Assembly: GCA_002841945.1 (NCBI GenBank)
Contig: PHBI01000033.1
Coordinates: 1 to 42,781, forward strand
From: Deltaproteobacteria bacterium HGW-Deltaproteobacteria-14
GTDB lineage: Bacteria; Myxococcota_A; UBA9042; PHBI01
Length of the DNA: 42,781 nt
Direction of reading: 5' to 3'
Each line of letters begins with the position of its first letter. Within the stretch, counting starts at the first letter, position 1. Below the pieces are notes generated by a model. The model was not told the DNA's origin, made no database searches, and worked only from the letters and a program-made list of their open reading frames with translations. The position numbers and the translations under genes are program-made. This document shows, in pieces, positions 27,930 to 36,589 of the stretch.

Positions 27930-28838
27930 GTGAGCCGCGATCGCGCCCCACGGCTGGCCGCCCCGGGAGCAGGCGCCCGCCGGGCCTCCTTCGTCGTGCC
28001 GCCCGAGCTCGCCGGCACGCGCCTCGACAAGGCCCTGGCCGCCGGGATCGACGGCCTGTCCCGCGCCGTCGCCCGCAAGGTCATCGGCATGGGCGGGGTC
28101 TACCTCGGCAACCTCCGCTGTCGCGTCGCCTCGAAGCCCGTCGAGGCGGGGGACGCGCTGACGGTGACCTGGCACCCCGAGGTCCTCACGCCCGAGCGCT
28201 TCCCGCTCGCGATCGTCCACGAGGACGCCCGGCTCGTCGTCGTCGACAAGCCCGCGCAGCAGCTGTCCTTCGGGAGCGAGCTCGGGGACGTGGGCTCGCT
28301 CGCCTACGCGCTCGCCCGCCGCTTCGGACCCGAGGCGGCCCTGATGCACCGCCTCGATAAGCCGGCGAGCGGGCTGCTGCTCGTCGCGCGCGACGCTGAT
28401 GCTGCGGCGCACATGACTCCGCAGGTCCGTGAGCACACGATGTCACGGCGCTATTTCGCGATCGCAGCAGGCGCCCCCGTCCCCGGCTGGTGCGAGGCCC
28501 CGCTGGTGAAGGACGGGCGGTCGGTGCGCCCCGCGCGCCCTGGCGAGGACGGGATGCCGGCCCGCAGCCTCGTCGAGGTCGTCGACGCGGCCGGCGGCTT
28601 CACGCTGGTGCAGGTCACCCTCGAGACCGGGCGGACCCACCAGATCCGCGTCCACCTCGCGAGCCTCGGCGCCCCGCTCGTCGGCGACCGCCTCTACGGC
28701 GGACCGCCCGCGCCGCGGGTCTGCCTCCACGCGGCGCACCTCGGCTTCGTCCACCCCGACGGCCGCGCGCTGGCCTTCGACGCGGCGCCGCCCGCCGACT
28801 TCTGGACCGCCGCTGGCTGGGACGTGAGACCCGGCTGA
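27930..28838 (+). CDS. RluA-family pseudouridine synthase (RluD-like)
   Basis: 302 residues from GTG 27930. An S4-like RNA-binding region (about 29-80: GTRLDKALAAGIDGLSRAVARK) precedes the catalytic domain with HRLDKPASGLLL, Asp143 being the nucleophile, and the C-terminal ETGRTHQIRVHLASLG motif typical of RluA/C/D. It modifies uridines in rRNA or tRNA; the target cannot be assigned. The gene begins 4 bases after the lipoprotein stop without a clear ribosome site, so it may depend on read-through from upstream. A short stretch around 28430-28470 has atypical codons. Confidence 0.93.
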   Translation: MSRDRAPRLAAPGAGARRASFVVPPELAGTRLDKALAAGIDGLSRAVARKVIGMGGVYLGNLRCRVASKPVEAGDALTVTWHPEVLTPERFPLAIVHEDARLVVVDKPAQQLSFGSELGDVGSLAYALARRFGPEAALMHRLDKPASGLLLVARDADAAAHMTPQVREHTMSRRYFAIAAGAPVPGWCEAPLVKDGRSVRPARPGEDGMPARSLVEVVDAAGGFTLVQVTLETGRTHQIRVHLASLGAPLVGDRLYGGPPAPRVCLHAAHLGFVHPDGRALAFDAAPPADFWTAAGWDVRPG

Positions 28839-28912
28839 CGCAAAGCTTGACCTGGAAAAATCGGCGCCAATCGTGTACGCGTTCCGCCCCAACCCAGGGG
28901 CACGGAGCCAGC

Positions 28913-30232
28913 ATGTCCGAGTCACGCCGCGCCAAGATGGCCTACGCCGACGCCGACGGCCGCATCTACGAGCACCCCGAGCTCGAGATGCTCGGCTGGG
29001 ATGGCGAGTGCTGGCGTCCCCTCGAGCCCGAGGAGCTCGTCGCGCTCCCCGAGGGCAGCGATCTCTTCAGCCTCCCGGGCCGCCTCGCGGCCGGCCACGA
29101 CCCGGACGCCGACGAGGTCATCGTCTTCGACGAGCCGGGCATGACGGCGGTGAGCTGCTTCATCGCGCCGGCCTACCTGCGGACGCTGCTGCCGGCCTAC
29201 GAGACCCTCGACGACGCGCCCGCGCTGCCGCTCTTCGCCTACAGCGCGGTCGGCATCCGCGACGGCGAGTTCGTGACGGCGACGGTGCGCGTGGACGAGG
29301 ACATCCGCCAGGATCCCTTCCGCTTCGACATCGGCGACATCGCCGAGCGGGTCGCCGCACGCCAGGCGGCGCTCCCCGCCAACCGCCTCGTCACCCACCT
29401 GTCGAACTGCGCCCTGACGTACCACTGCCGGGCCGCGCAGAACTACTTCCTCGACCGCTTCGAGGCGCCCCTGCCGGCGGCGTCGACGTGCAACGCCTTC
29501 TGCGTGGGCTGCATCTCGCTCCAGCCCAAGGGTGGCGACGAGCAGATGGTCGCGGCCCACGACCGCATCCCCTTCACGCCGCGCGTCGACGAGCTCGCCG
29601 AGATCGCGCTCGGGCACATCACGCGCGTCGGCGCCGACGCGGTCGTCAGCTTCGGGCAGGGGTGCGAGGGCGAGCCGCTCAACCAGCCGCTCGAGCTCGA
29701 GGGGACGGTGCGCGCCATTCGGCGGCAGACGGCCGAGGGCGTCATCAACCTCAACTCGAACGCCTCGCGCCCCGACGTCGTCCGGCGCCTCGTAGACGCG
29801 GGCCTCGACAGCCTGCGCATCTCGACCAACAGCGCACGCCCTGAGGTCTACGCGGCGTACTACCGGCCGGTCGGCTACGACTTCGCGGCGGTCCGCGAGT
29901 CCTCGCGCCTCATCCGCGAGGCCGGGCGCTACCTGATGCTCAACTACTTCGTCTTCCCCGGGGTCACCGACACCGAGGCCGAGCTCGACGCGCTGTCGGC
30001 CTGGATCGCCGAGGACCGGGTGGACATGGTGCAGCTCCGCAACCTCAACCTCGATCCCGAGGTCTACCTCGAGAAGGTCGCGGCCGTGGGCGGCACCGGC
30101 GAGCCGATGGGGCTGCTGGTGTGGCTCGCGCGGCTGCGCGAGCGGTTCCCGGAGCTGGCCTTCGGATACTTCAACCCACCACGCCGCAACATGGCGGGAG
30201 GCCGCGATGCCGATCTACGAGTATCGATGTGA
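28913..30232 (+). CDS. Radical SAM protein of unknown substrate
   Basis: 439 residues from ATG 28913. The N-terminal about 170 residues form a separate, unrecognised module. The radical SAM cluster is CNAFCVGC, Cys193-Cys197-Cys200 (CX3CX2C), preceded by conserved-looking [11 protein letters not shown]. The TIM-barrel part has GQGCEGEPL (a GGEP-like SAM-binding strand), [21 protein letters not shown] and a [12 protein letters not shown] segment. The C-terminus overlaps the FmdB-like gene by 26 bases. Similar proteins occur in deltaproteobacteria with the same odd architecture; their reaction is not known to me. Not a SPASM or MoaA-type by visible motifs. Confidence 0.9.
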   Translation: MSESRRAKMAYADADGRIYEHPELEMLGWDGECWRPLEPEELVALPEGSDLFSLPGRLAAGHDPDADEVIVFDEPGMTAVSCFIAPAYLRTLLPAYETLDDAPALPLFAYSAVGIRDGEFVTATVRVDEDIRQDPFRFDIGDIAERVAARQAALPANRLVTHLSNCALTYHCRAAQNYFLDRFEAPLPAASTCNAFCVGCISLQPKGGDEQMVAAHDRIPFTPRVDELAEIALGHITRVGADAVVSFGQGCEGEPLNQPLELEGTVRAIRRQTAEGVINLNSNASRPDVVRRLVDAGLDSLRISTNSARPEVYAAYYRPVGYDFAAVRESSRLIREAGRYLMLNYFVFPGVTDTEAELDALSAWIAEDRVDMVQLRNLNLDPEVYLEKVAAVGGTGEPMGLLVWLARLRERFPELAFGYFNPPRRNMAGGRDADLRVSM

Positions 30233-30494
30233 GGGCTGCGGGCACCAGCTCGAGAAGCTCCAGTCATTCAGCGACGACCCGCTCGTCGCTTGCCCGGCGT
30301 GTGGCGCCGACCTGCTGAAGCGCCTCATCAGCCAGACGAGCTTCCACCTCAAGGGCGGCGGCTGGTACGCGACCGACTACAAGAAGGGCAGCAGCGCCCC
30401 ACCCCCGCCCGCGGAGTCGAAGGCCCCCGCCAGCCCGGCGCCCGCGACGACGACAGCGTCGAAGAGCGACGGCGCCAGCTCTTCGTCCACCTGA
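30207..30494 (+). CDS. FmdB-family putative regulatory protein, zinc ribbon
   Basis: 95 residues, ATG 30207 inside the radical SAM gene. [13 protein letters not shown] opens the protein, with Cys8/Cys11 and Cys29/Cys32 making a zinc ribbon (YRCEGCGH...ACPACG), exactly the FmdB/CxxC_CxxC_SSSS type. A central segment [19 protein letters not shown] is also family-typical. The tail (about 65-95) is Ala/Pro/Ser-rich and disordered. FmdB was named for a gene near formamidase; the molecular role is unclear. The 26-base overlap with the radical SAM gene argues for co-translation. Confidence 0.92.
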   Translation: MPIYEYRCEGCGHQLEKLQSFSDDPLVACPACGADLLKRLISQTSFHLKGGGWYATDYKKGSSAPPPPAESKAPASPAPATTTASKSDGASSSST

Positions 30495-30512
30495 GAGGGG
30501 CGCCTTTGCTGC

Positions 30513-30530
30513 GCGGCACAATCGTGCTGC
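30513..30530. other. Hairpin between convergent FmdB and methyltransferase genes
   Basis: GCGGCAC (30513-30519) and GTGCTGC (30524-30530) can pair over a 4-base loop with one G-U. No T-run, so a weak candidate for termination of either gene. Confidence 0.25.
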
Positions 30531-30547
30531 ATGGCGATTGGCGAGCC

Positions 30548-31318
30548 TCAGCGCTCCTTCTTGATGCGGAGCACGCTGACCAGGTAATAGTTCTCGGAGT
30601 AGGCGTCCTCGACCCGCTCCATGTCGAGCCGCACGCGGTAGTCGGTCTTGCGCAGCTCCTCGAAGAAGCTGCTCGCGACGGGGCGCCCGGGCTCGGCCAA
30701 GAACGCCGTGCGCCCGGGTGTCAGGTTGTCGCGCAGGATCCGGAAAACGTGCTCGTAGTTCTCCTGCGCGAAGAGCACGTCGGCCATGATGATGCTGCCG
30801 ACCGCGCCATCGAAGCGGTCGTGACGCCAGTCGAACTCGAGCGGGCGGACGTGGGTGAAGCCGTTCTGCAGGGCGTTGAAGCGCGCGAAGCGCAGCGCCT
30901 CGGGGTTCGAGTCGGCGAGGGTCACCCGCGCCCCCTTGGCGGCGGCGCCGAGCCCGGCGGTGCCGAGGCCGCAGTTGAGCTCGACGGCGTCGACGCTGCG
31001 CATCCGCACGCAGTGGCCGAAGTAGCTGGCCATCGCGCGCGCGCTCGGCCACAGCTCGGCCCAGTTGGCCTCGCCGATCGAGCGCGACTCCGGGGAGGGG
31101 GCCAGCCCGTCGCGCCCGTGCAGCGAGTCCGCGGACTCGAGGCGCGATCGCGTCGATCGCGCGGTCGCTCGCCTCAAGAACGAGCCGTCGAGCTCGGGCC
31201 CCGTGATCTTGAGGACCTTCGGGCCGGCGTCCACGTCGTAGTCGCGCAGCTCGTAGTCCTGTGCCAGTCCCCCGCGTAGTCGCGAGAGCTCCTGGCTCGA
31301 CACCGCGCGTCGCCTCAT
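30548..31318 (-). CDS. METTL21-like (Methyltransf_16) protein methyltransferase
   Basis: 256 residues from ATG 31318 with AGGAG 5 bases upstream; the longer frame to 31429 is rejected. Sequence signs: WAELWPSARAMASYF (about 86-100), SAM motif I VELNCGLGTAGLG (112-124), acidic LADSN, and SIIMADVLFAQENYEHV near the usual catalytic [DE]xxY-type motif. This places it with the METTL21/ETFB-lysine methyltransferase family, which trimethylates lysines in specific proteins; substrate unknown. Residues 1-75 are an unassigned charged extension. It is convergent with the FmdB gene and divergent from the IMPase gene, standing alone. Confidence 0.85.
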   Translation of the reverse strand: MRRRAVSSQELSRLRGGLAQDYELRDYDVDAGPKVLKITGPELDGSFLRRATARSTRSRLESADSLHGRDGLAPSPESRSIGEANWAELWPSARAMASYFGHCVRMRSVDAVELNCGLGTAGLGAAAKGARVTLADSNPEALRFARFNALQNGFTHVRPLEFDWRHDRFDGAVGSIIMADVLFAQENYEHVFRILRDNLTPGRTAFLAEPGRPVASSFFEELRKTDYRVRLDMERVEDAYSENYYLVSVLRIKKER

Positions 31319-31450
31319 GACAACTCCTGTGCCCGGCTGAGGCCTCGCCGTGCGCTCTCGACTGCCCGAAAACCCATGCGTTTGGCCGCCCTCGGTGTGC
31401 CCGATGCTCGACAGATCCTGACCCGCCATACTCTACCACATCCTCAAAGC

Positions 31451-31489
31451 GGACTGAACCAGTCCTATTTTCCGACGCCCGCGGGTCAA
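31451..31489 (-). promoter_or_regulatory. Promoter with overlapping inverted repeat for the methyltransferase
   Basis: Reading the minus strand: TTGACC (31489-31484), 16-base spacer, TAGGAC (31467-31462). The inverted repeat GGACTG-AAC-CAGTCC (plus-strand 31451-31465) overlaps the -10 and extends to the expected transcription start, as an operator would. Alternatively it is a hairpin at the 5' end of the leader, which would be about 137 bases long. Confidence 0.4.
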
Positions 31490-31559
31490 CCCCAGCGGGA
31501 CCCGCCGGCCGGAGGAGGCGTCGCCGTCCCGCGCCGCGCGTCGCGCGGCGTCGTCGCCG

Positions 31560-31589
31560 TTGACGCCGTCGGCCGGCCCCCGGTATCAC
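31560..31589 (+). promoter_or_regulatory. Promoter giving a leaderless IMPase mRNA
   Basis: TTGACG at 31560-31565, 18-base spacer, TATCAC at 31584-31589, 6 bases before GTG 31596. No Shine-Dalgarno sequence precedes the GTG. Confidence 0.5.
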
Positions 31590-31595
31590 CGTGAC

Positions 31596-32405
31596 GTGAT
31601 CGCCGACCCCACCGACGTCGCGGCGCGGCTCGCGCTCGCGACCTCCGCCGCGCGCGCCGCCGGGCAGCTGCTCGAGGCCCACCGCGGCCACCTCCGGGAG
31701 GTCGTGAAGAAGGGCGAGATCGACCTCGTCACCGAGGCGGATCGCGCGGCCGAGGCGGCCCTGATCGAGCGCATCGCGGCGGCGTTCCCGGGCGACGCCG
31801 TGTGCGGCGAGGAGGGCGGCGAGGTCGTCGTCGCGGGGGCGCGGTGGGTCTGGTACATCGACCCCCTCGACGGGACGACCAACTTCGTCCACGGCCTCCC
31901 GTGGTTCGCGGTCAGCGTCGGCGCGGTCTACCTGGGCCAGCCCACCGTCGGCGTCATCCACGCACCGGCGCTCGGGCACACGTGGCACGGCGCGAGCGGG
32001 CAGGGCGCTTACCTCGACGATCGGCCGCTGGGGGTCACCGCCACCGCCGCGCTGAAGGACGCGCTGCTGGCCACGGGGTTCCCCTATGATCGGGCGCAGA
32101 CGGCCCGCGCGCTGGTCGCTCCGGTGGTGCGGGCGCTCGAGCGGGCGCGCGGCCTCCGCCGGATGGGCGCGGCGGCGCTCGATCTAGCCGGCGTGGCGGA
32201 CGGGACCTTCGGGGGTTACTGGGAGCCGCGCCTCAAGCCTTGGGACCTCGCGGCGGGGATCGCCTTGATCCGCGAGGCCGGCGGCCGCGTCACCGACTTC
32301 GCGGGCGGGGACGGCATGCTCGCGAGCGGCGACGTCATCGCCTCCAACGGCGTCCTCCACAAGGCGCTGCTGGGGATCGTCCACGGGGATCGAGGCGCGC
32401 CGTGA
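31596..32405 (+). CDS. Inositol monophosphatase family protein
   Basis: 269 residues from GTG 31596, chosen because the -10 element ends 6 bases upstream (leaderless start). Family motifs: GEEGG (71-75), WYIDPLDGTTNFVHG with metal-binding Asp89/Asp92, and the second Asp motif WEPRLKPWDLAAGIALIREAGG. All metal ligands are present. It may dephosphorylate inositol 1-phosphate or a related sugar phosphate. First gene in an overlapping operon with a TPR lipoprotein and the MlaF/MlaE-like transporter; in that company it could serve phosphoinositide/phosphatidylinositol metabolism, which is inference. Confidence 0.92.
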   Translation: MIADPTDVAARLALATSAARAAGQLLEAHRGHLREVVKKGEIDLVTEADRAAEAALIERIAAAFPGDAVCGEEGGEVVVAGARWVWYIDPLDGTTNFVHGLPWFAVSVGAVYLGQPTVGVIHAPALGHTWHGASGQGAYLDDRPLGVTATAALKDALLATGFPYDRAQTARALVAPVVRALERARGLRRMGAAALDLAGVADGTFGGYWEPRLKPWDLAAGIALIREAGGRVTDFAGGDGMLASGDVIASNGVLHKALLGIVHGDRGAP

Positions 32406-33502
32406 GCCCGCGTCGCGTCGCGCTCCTCCTCGTCGCCTGGAGCGCGCTCACCGCCGCCTGCGCCCGCAGCCCCCGGCAGATCGCCTGGGACGCCGGCTGG
32501 GCGCAGGCGGTGGCCGCTGATCAGGCCGACCCGGCGAGCGCCGAGCGCTGGGCGGCGCTGGCCGCCACCGCCCCGCGGCAGGTCGACGCCGCGAGCGCCG
32601 AGCTGGCGCGGGGAGACGCGCTCCTCGCGGCGGGAGATCCCGCGGCGGCCGCCCGGCTCTGGGGGCACCTCGGCGAGGACGCGCCGCTGCGCCCGGATCG
32701 CGCGCGTGCACACTACGAGATCGCGAGGCTGGCCGAGCAGTCGGGGCACATCCTCGCTGCAGTGAACATCTACCGGCGCCTGGTCCTGACCTACCCCGAC
32801 CTGATGCCGGGCGAGCGCGCGCTGGCGCACCTCGAGCGCATCTTCGCGGCCCGTGGCCCGCGGGGCGTCGCGGCGCACCTCGCGTGGACCCGCGCCATCT
32901 ACCCGCGCCTGCAGCACACGACGCTGGGGGACAACGTCGTCTTCTACCCGGCGCAGCTGGCGCACCGGCGCTTTCGCGAGACCGGCGACCCGGCGGCGGC
33001 CGCCCTGGCCGAGCGCCTCTACGCGCAGATCGACGCCCTCCACCCGGGCTCGGGGCTCTGGAACGACGCCTGGTGGCAGCGCTCGCTGCTCTACCACCGG
33101 ATGGGCCGCTTCGACGACGAGACCCGCGCCATCCGCCGCATCCAGCGGACCCGGGAGAAGATCAGCCTCTTCGGCCACGACGAGCACGTGTACTTCTGGC
33201 GCGGTCAGATCCGCGTCGCTCGGCTCCAGCTCCTCGAGCTCGGCCGCCCTGCCGACGCGGCGGCCTCGCTGCGGTGGTTCATCGACACCTACCCCGACAG
33301 CGTCTGGCGCGACGACGCGATCTACTGGCGGGCCTGCGCGCTCCTCGCGGCCGGCGCCGGGGCCGCGGGCGAGGCGGAGCTCACCCGGCTCGCGAGCGCC
33401 TACCCCGAGAGCAAGTACCTCGCCTGGCGCGACGACGCGCGGGCCGACCCGCGCAGCCCGCGCTGCGTCCCCAAGGACTTCGGCGCCGGGGAGGCGCCGT
33501 GA
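32402..33502 (+). CDS. TPR-containing lipoprotein
   Basis: 366 residues from GTG 32402 (GTGA overlap with IMPase). Signal peptide with lipobox TAAC and Cys20 as lipidation site. The rest is helical with TPR-like pairs (for example AAVNIYRRLVLTYPDL, AASLRWFIDTYPDSVWRDDA and LTRLASAYPESKYLAWRDD), reminiscent of BamD/YbgF-type repeats, so it probably binds proteins at the inner face of the outer membrane. Within the Mla-type operon it could be an accessory linking the transporter across the periplasm; this is inference. Confidence 0.8.
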   Translation: MSPRRVALLLVAWSALTAACARSPRQIAWDAGWAQAVAADQADPASAERWAALAATAPRQVDAASAELARGDALLAAGDPAAAARLWGHLGEDAPLRPDRARAHYEIARLAEQSGHILAAVNIYRRLVLTYPDLMPGERALAHLERIFAARGPRGVAAHLAWTRAIYPRLQHTTLGDNVVFYPAQLAHRRFRETGDPAAAALAERLYAQIDALHPGSGLWNDAWWQRSLLYHRMGRFDDETRAIRRIQRTREKISLFGHDEHVYFWRGQIRVARLQLLELGRPADAAASLRWFIDTYPDSVWRDDAIYWRACALLAAGAGAAGEAELTRLASAYPESKYLAWRDDARADPRSPRCVPKDFGAGEAP

Positions 33503-34260
33503 CGGCTCCGGTCGCCATCCGCTGCGAGGACCTCGGCAAGCGCTTCGACGACGCCTGGGTGCTCCGCGGGGTCGACCTCGAGGTGCGCCGCGGCGAGGTC
33601 CTCGGCGTCATCGGCCCGGGCGGGCACGGCAAGAGCGTGCTGCTCAAGTGCCTCGCCGGCCTCCTCACGCCGGACGCCGGCCGGGTCCTCGTCGACGGCG
33701 AGGACCTCGCTCGGCTCGGCCCCCTCGGCCTCGCCCGGGTCCGCGAGCAGTACGGCTACGTCTTCCAGAACTACGCGCTCTTCGACTTCATGAGCGTGCG
33801 CGACAACGTCGCCTTCCCGCTGCGCCAGCAGGCCCACCTCCCGGACGCCGAGATCGACGCCCGGGTCGCCGCCCGCCTCGCGGAGGTGGGCCTCGCCCAC
33901 GCCCTCGACCTGCTCCCGCGCGAGCTCTCCGGCGGGATGAAGAAGCGCGTCGGCCTCGCGCGCGCCACCGTCGGCGACCCCGCGATCGCCCTCTACGACG
34001 ACCCCTCGGCGGGCCTCGACCCGGTCACCTCCTCGAAGATCTTCCAGCTCATCGCCCGCATGCACGCTCGCCGGCCCGACGCCGCGACCGTCGTCGTGAG
34101 CCACGACGTCGACCGGATGCGCGCGATCTGCGACCGCTACGTGATGCTCGAGCGTGGCCGCGTCGTGTTCGTTGGCGCCGAGTCGGCCCTCGGCGACGCT
34201 CCCGAGGTCGTCGCGGCGTTCTTCGGCGGCGCGGAGCGCGCGCCCACGGGGGGCGGCTGA
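33499..34260 (+). CDS. Mla/MCE-type ABC ATPase 1 with degenerate Walker B
   Basis: 253 residues from GTG 33499 (GTGA overlap). Nucleotide-binding domain of a lipid ABC transporter, closest in pattern to MlaF. Walker A GPGGHGKS (39-46), Q-loop FQNYALFDFMS, intact signature LSGGM (143-147), D-loop GLDP and H-loop SHD. The oddity is Walker B: ALYDDP has Asp168 where the catalytic Glu should be (Asp167 binds Mg). Glu to Asp at this place usually strongly weakens hydrolysis. The second ATPase of the operon has the opposite defect. Precedes and overlaps the first MlaE permease gene. Confidence 0.93.
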   Translation: MTAPVAIRCEDLGKRFDDAWVLRGVDLEVRRGEVLGVIGPGGHGKSVLLKCLAGLLTPDAGRVLVDGEDLARLGPLGLARVREQYGYVFQNYALFDFMSVRDNVAFPLRQQAHLPDAEIDARVAARLAEVGLAHALDLLPRELSGGMKKRVGLARATVGDPAIALYDDPSAGLDPVTSSKIFQLIARMHARRPDAATVVVSHDVDRMRAICDRYVMLERGRVVFVGAESALGDAPEVVAAFFGGAERAPTGGG

Positions 34261-35051
34261 TGCGCCGGCTCCTCATGGCCCCGCTGTCGTCGGTCGGGCG
34301 GTCCGCGCTCGGCCTGGCCGAGACGATCGGTGGGGCGACGCTGCTCTTTGGCCGCATCCTGCGCGCGCTGATCCCGCCTCGCTTCGATCGCGACGAGACC
34401 TGGCGTCAGCTCTACGGCGTCGGCGTGAAGAGCTACGCCATCGTCGTGGTCACGGCGCTCTTCGTCGGCGCCATCATGGTCATCCAGACCGCCTTCTACG
34501 TCCGCCGCACCGGCGCCACGAGCCTGCTCGGCTACGGCGTCGGCTTCACGGTCTTCGCCGAGATCGGCCCCATCCTGATCGGGCTGATGTTCAGCGGTCG
34601 CGTCGGCGCCAACACCACGGCCGAGCTCGGGACGATGGTCGTCACCGAGCAGGTCGACGCCCTGCGCGCCCTCGCCATCGACCCCATCCGCTACCTCGTC
34701 GTCCCGCGCTTCGTCGCCATGATGATCATGATGGGGCTGCTCATGGTGCTCGGTGACGGCTTCGCGATCATCGGCGCGACCCTGACCGCCGACACCCTCA
34801 TCGGCGTCGACCCGAGCGTGCTGATCTCGAGCCTCCTCGAGAGCCACCTGCTCGACGAGTACCTGCTCGGCCTCGGCAAGGCGCTGTGCTTCGGCGTGTC
34901 GATCAGCGTGCTCTCGTGCTGGTTCGGCCTCGGCGTGCGCGGCGGCGCCACCGGCGTCGGGCGGGCGGTGAACAACTCGGTCGTCGCCAACGCCGCCGCC
35001 ATCTTCTTCATCGACTTCGTCGTCGGCTGGCTCTTCCCGGTGGGGCTATGA
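34260..35051 (+). CDS. MlaE-type permease 1
   Basis: 263 residues, ATG sharing a base with the preceding stop. Integral membrane protein with about five to six hydrophobic segments (for example SYAIVVVTALFVGAIMVIQ and AAAIFFIDFVVGWLF). The MlaE core is clear: FAEIGPILIGLMFSGRVGA and AELGTMVVTEQVDALRALAIDP, where the amphipathic loop contacts the ATPase. It forms half of the lipid-translocating channel. The next gene encodes a second, different MlaE; the pair has the same motifs but differs in the N-terminal and helix regions, so a heterodimer is likely. Confidence 0.95.
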   Translation: MRRLLMAPLSSVGRSALGLAETIGGATLLFGRILRALIPPRFDRDETWRQLYGVGVKSYAIVVVTALFVGAIMVIQTAFYVRRTGATSLLGYGVGFTVFAEIGPILIGLMFSGRVGANTTAELGTMVVTEQVDALRALAIDPIRYLVVPRFVAMMIMMGLLMVLGDGFAIIGATLTADTLIGVDPSVLISSLLESHLLDEYLLGLGKALCFGVSISVLSCWFGLGVRGGATGVGRAVNNSVVANAAAIFFIDFVVGWLFPVGL

Positions 35052-35838
35052 ACGGGGCCCTCGAGGCGACCCTCCGCGCCGTCGGCGGCCCGCTCGTCGC
35101 CGTCGGCCGCCACGTCTTCGACATCTACAGCGTCTTCGCCCAGGTGGTGACGGCGCTGCTCAAGGGCGCCGTCCGCTGGCGCGAGGTCTTCCGCCAGGCC
35201 TATCTCATCGGCAACCGCTCGCTCTTCTTCATCACCGTGACCCTCGGGTTCCTCGGCCTCATCTCGGTCTACCAGGTCGCCTCGCAGATCCAGCGCATCC
35301 TGCCGGACTTCACGATGATGGGGCCGGCCTTCATCCAGCTGATGTGGCGCGAGTTCGCGCCGACCATCACCGGGCTGATGGTCGCGACCCGGGTCGGCAG
35401 CGGCATCGCCGCCGAGATCGGCTCGATGGTCGTCACCGAGCAGGTCGACGCGCTCCGGATGTGCAACGCCGATCCCGTCCGCTACCTCATCGTCCCGCGG
35501 ACCATCGCGAGCGCCGTGATGCTGGTCATGCTGACGATCTACGCCGTCCTGGTCGCGACCCTGGCGGGCATGGCGCTCGCCGACGTCGTCTTCGACGTCA
35601 GCCCATCGACCTTCGTCTCGCTGCAGCTGGTGAGCCCGCGCGACGTCGCCCTCGGCCTCGTGAAGGCCTTCTCCTACGGCTTCTGGATCCCCATCGTCGC
35701 CGGCCAGGCCGGGCTCGCCGCGAGCGGCGGCTCGGCCGGGGTCGGCTGGGCCACGACCCGGGCGGTGGTGAGCTCGAGCTTCGCCGTCATCCTGCTCGAC
35801 TTCATCATCTCCGGCATCGGCTACGCGGTGTTCAACCT

Positions 35839-35842
<4 letters not shown>
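35048..35842 (+). CDS. MlaE-type permease 2
   Basis: 264 residues, ATGA overlap with permease 1. The family core is repeated in altered form: REFAPTITGLMVATRVGSGIAAEIGSMVVTEQ and VDALRMCNADPVRYLIVPR. Compared with permease 1 it has a longer cytoplasmic N-terminus and an extra Gly/Ala-rich segment (VAGQAGLAASGGSAGVGW). Two unequal permeases and two unequal ATPases in one operon are not the usual homodimeric MlaE2F2 arrangement. Confidence 0.94.
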
Positions 35843-36582
<740 letters not shown>

Positions 36583-36589
36583 CGACCGC

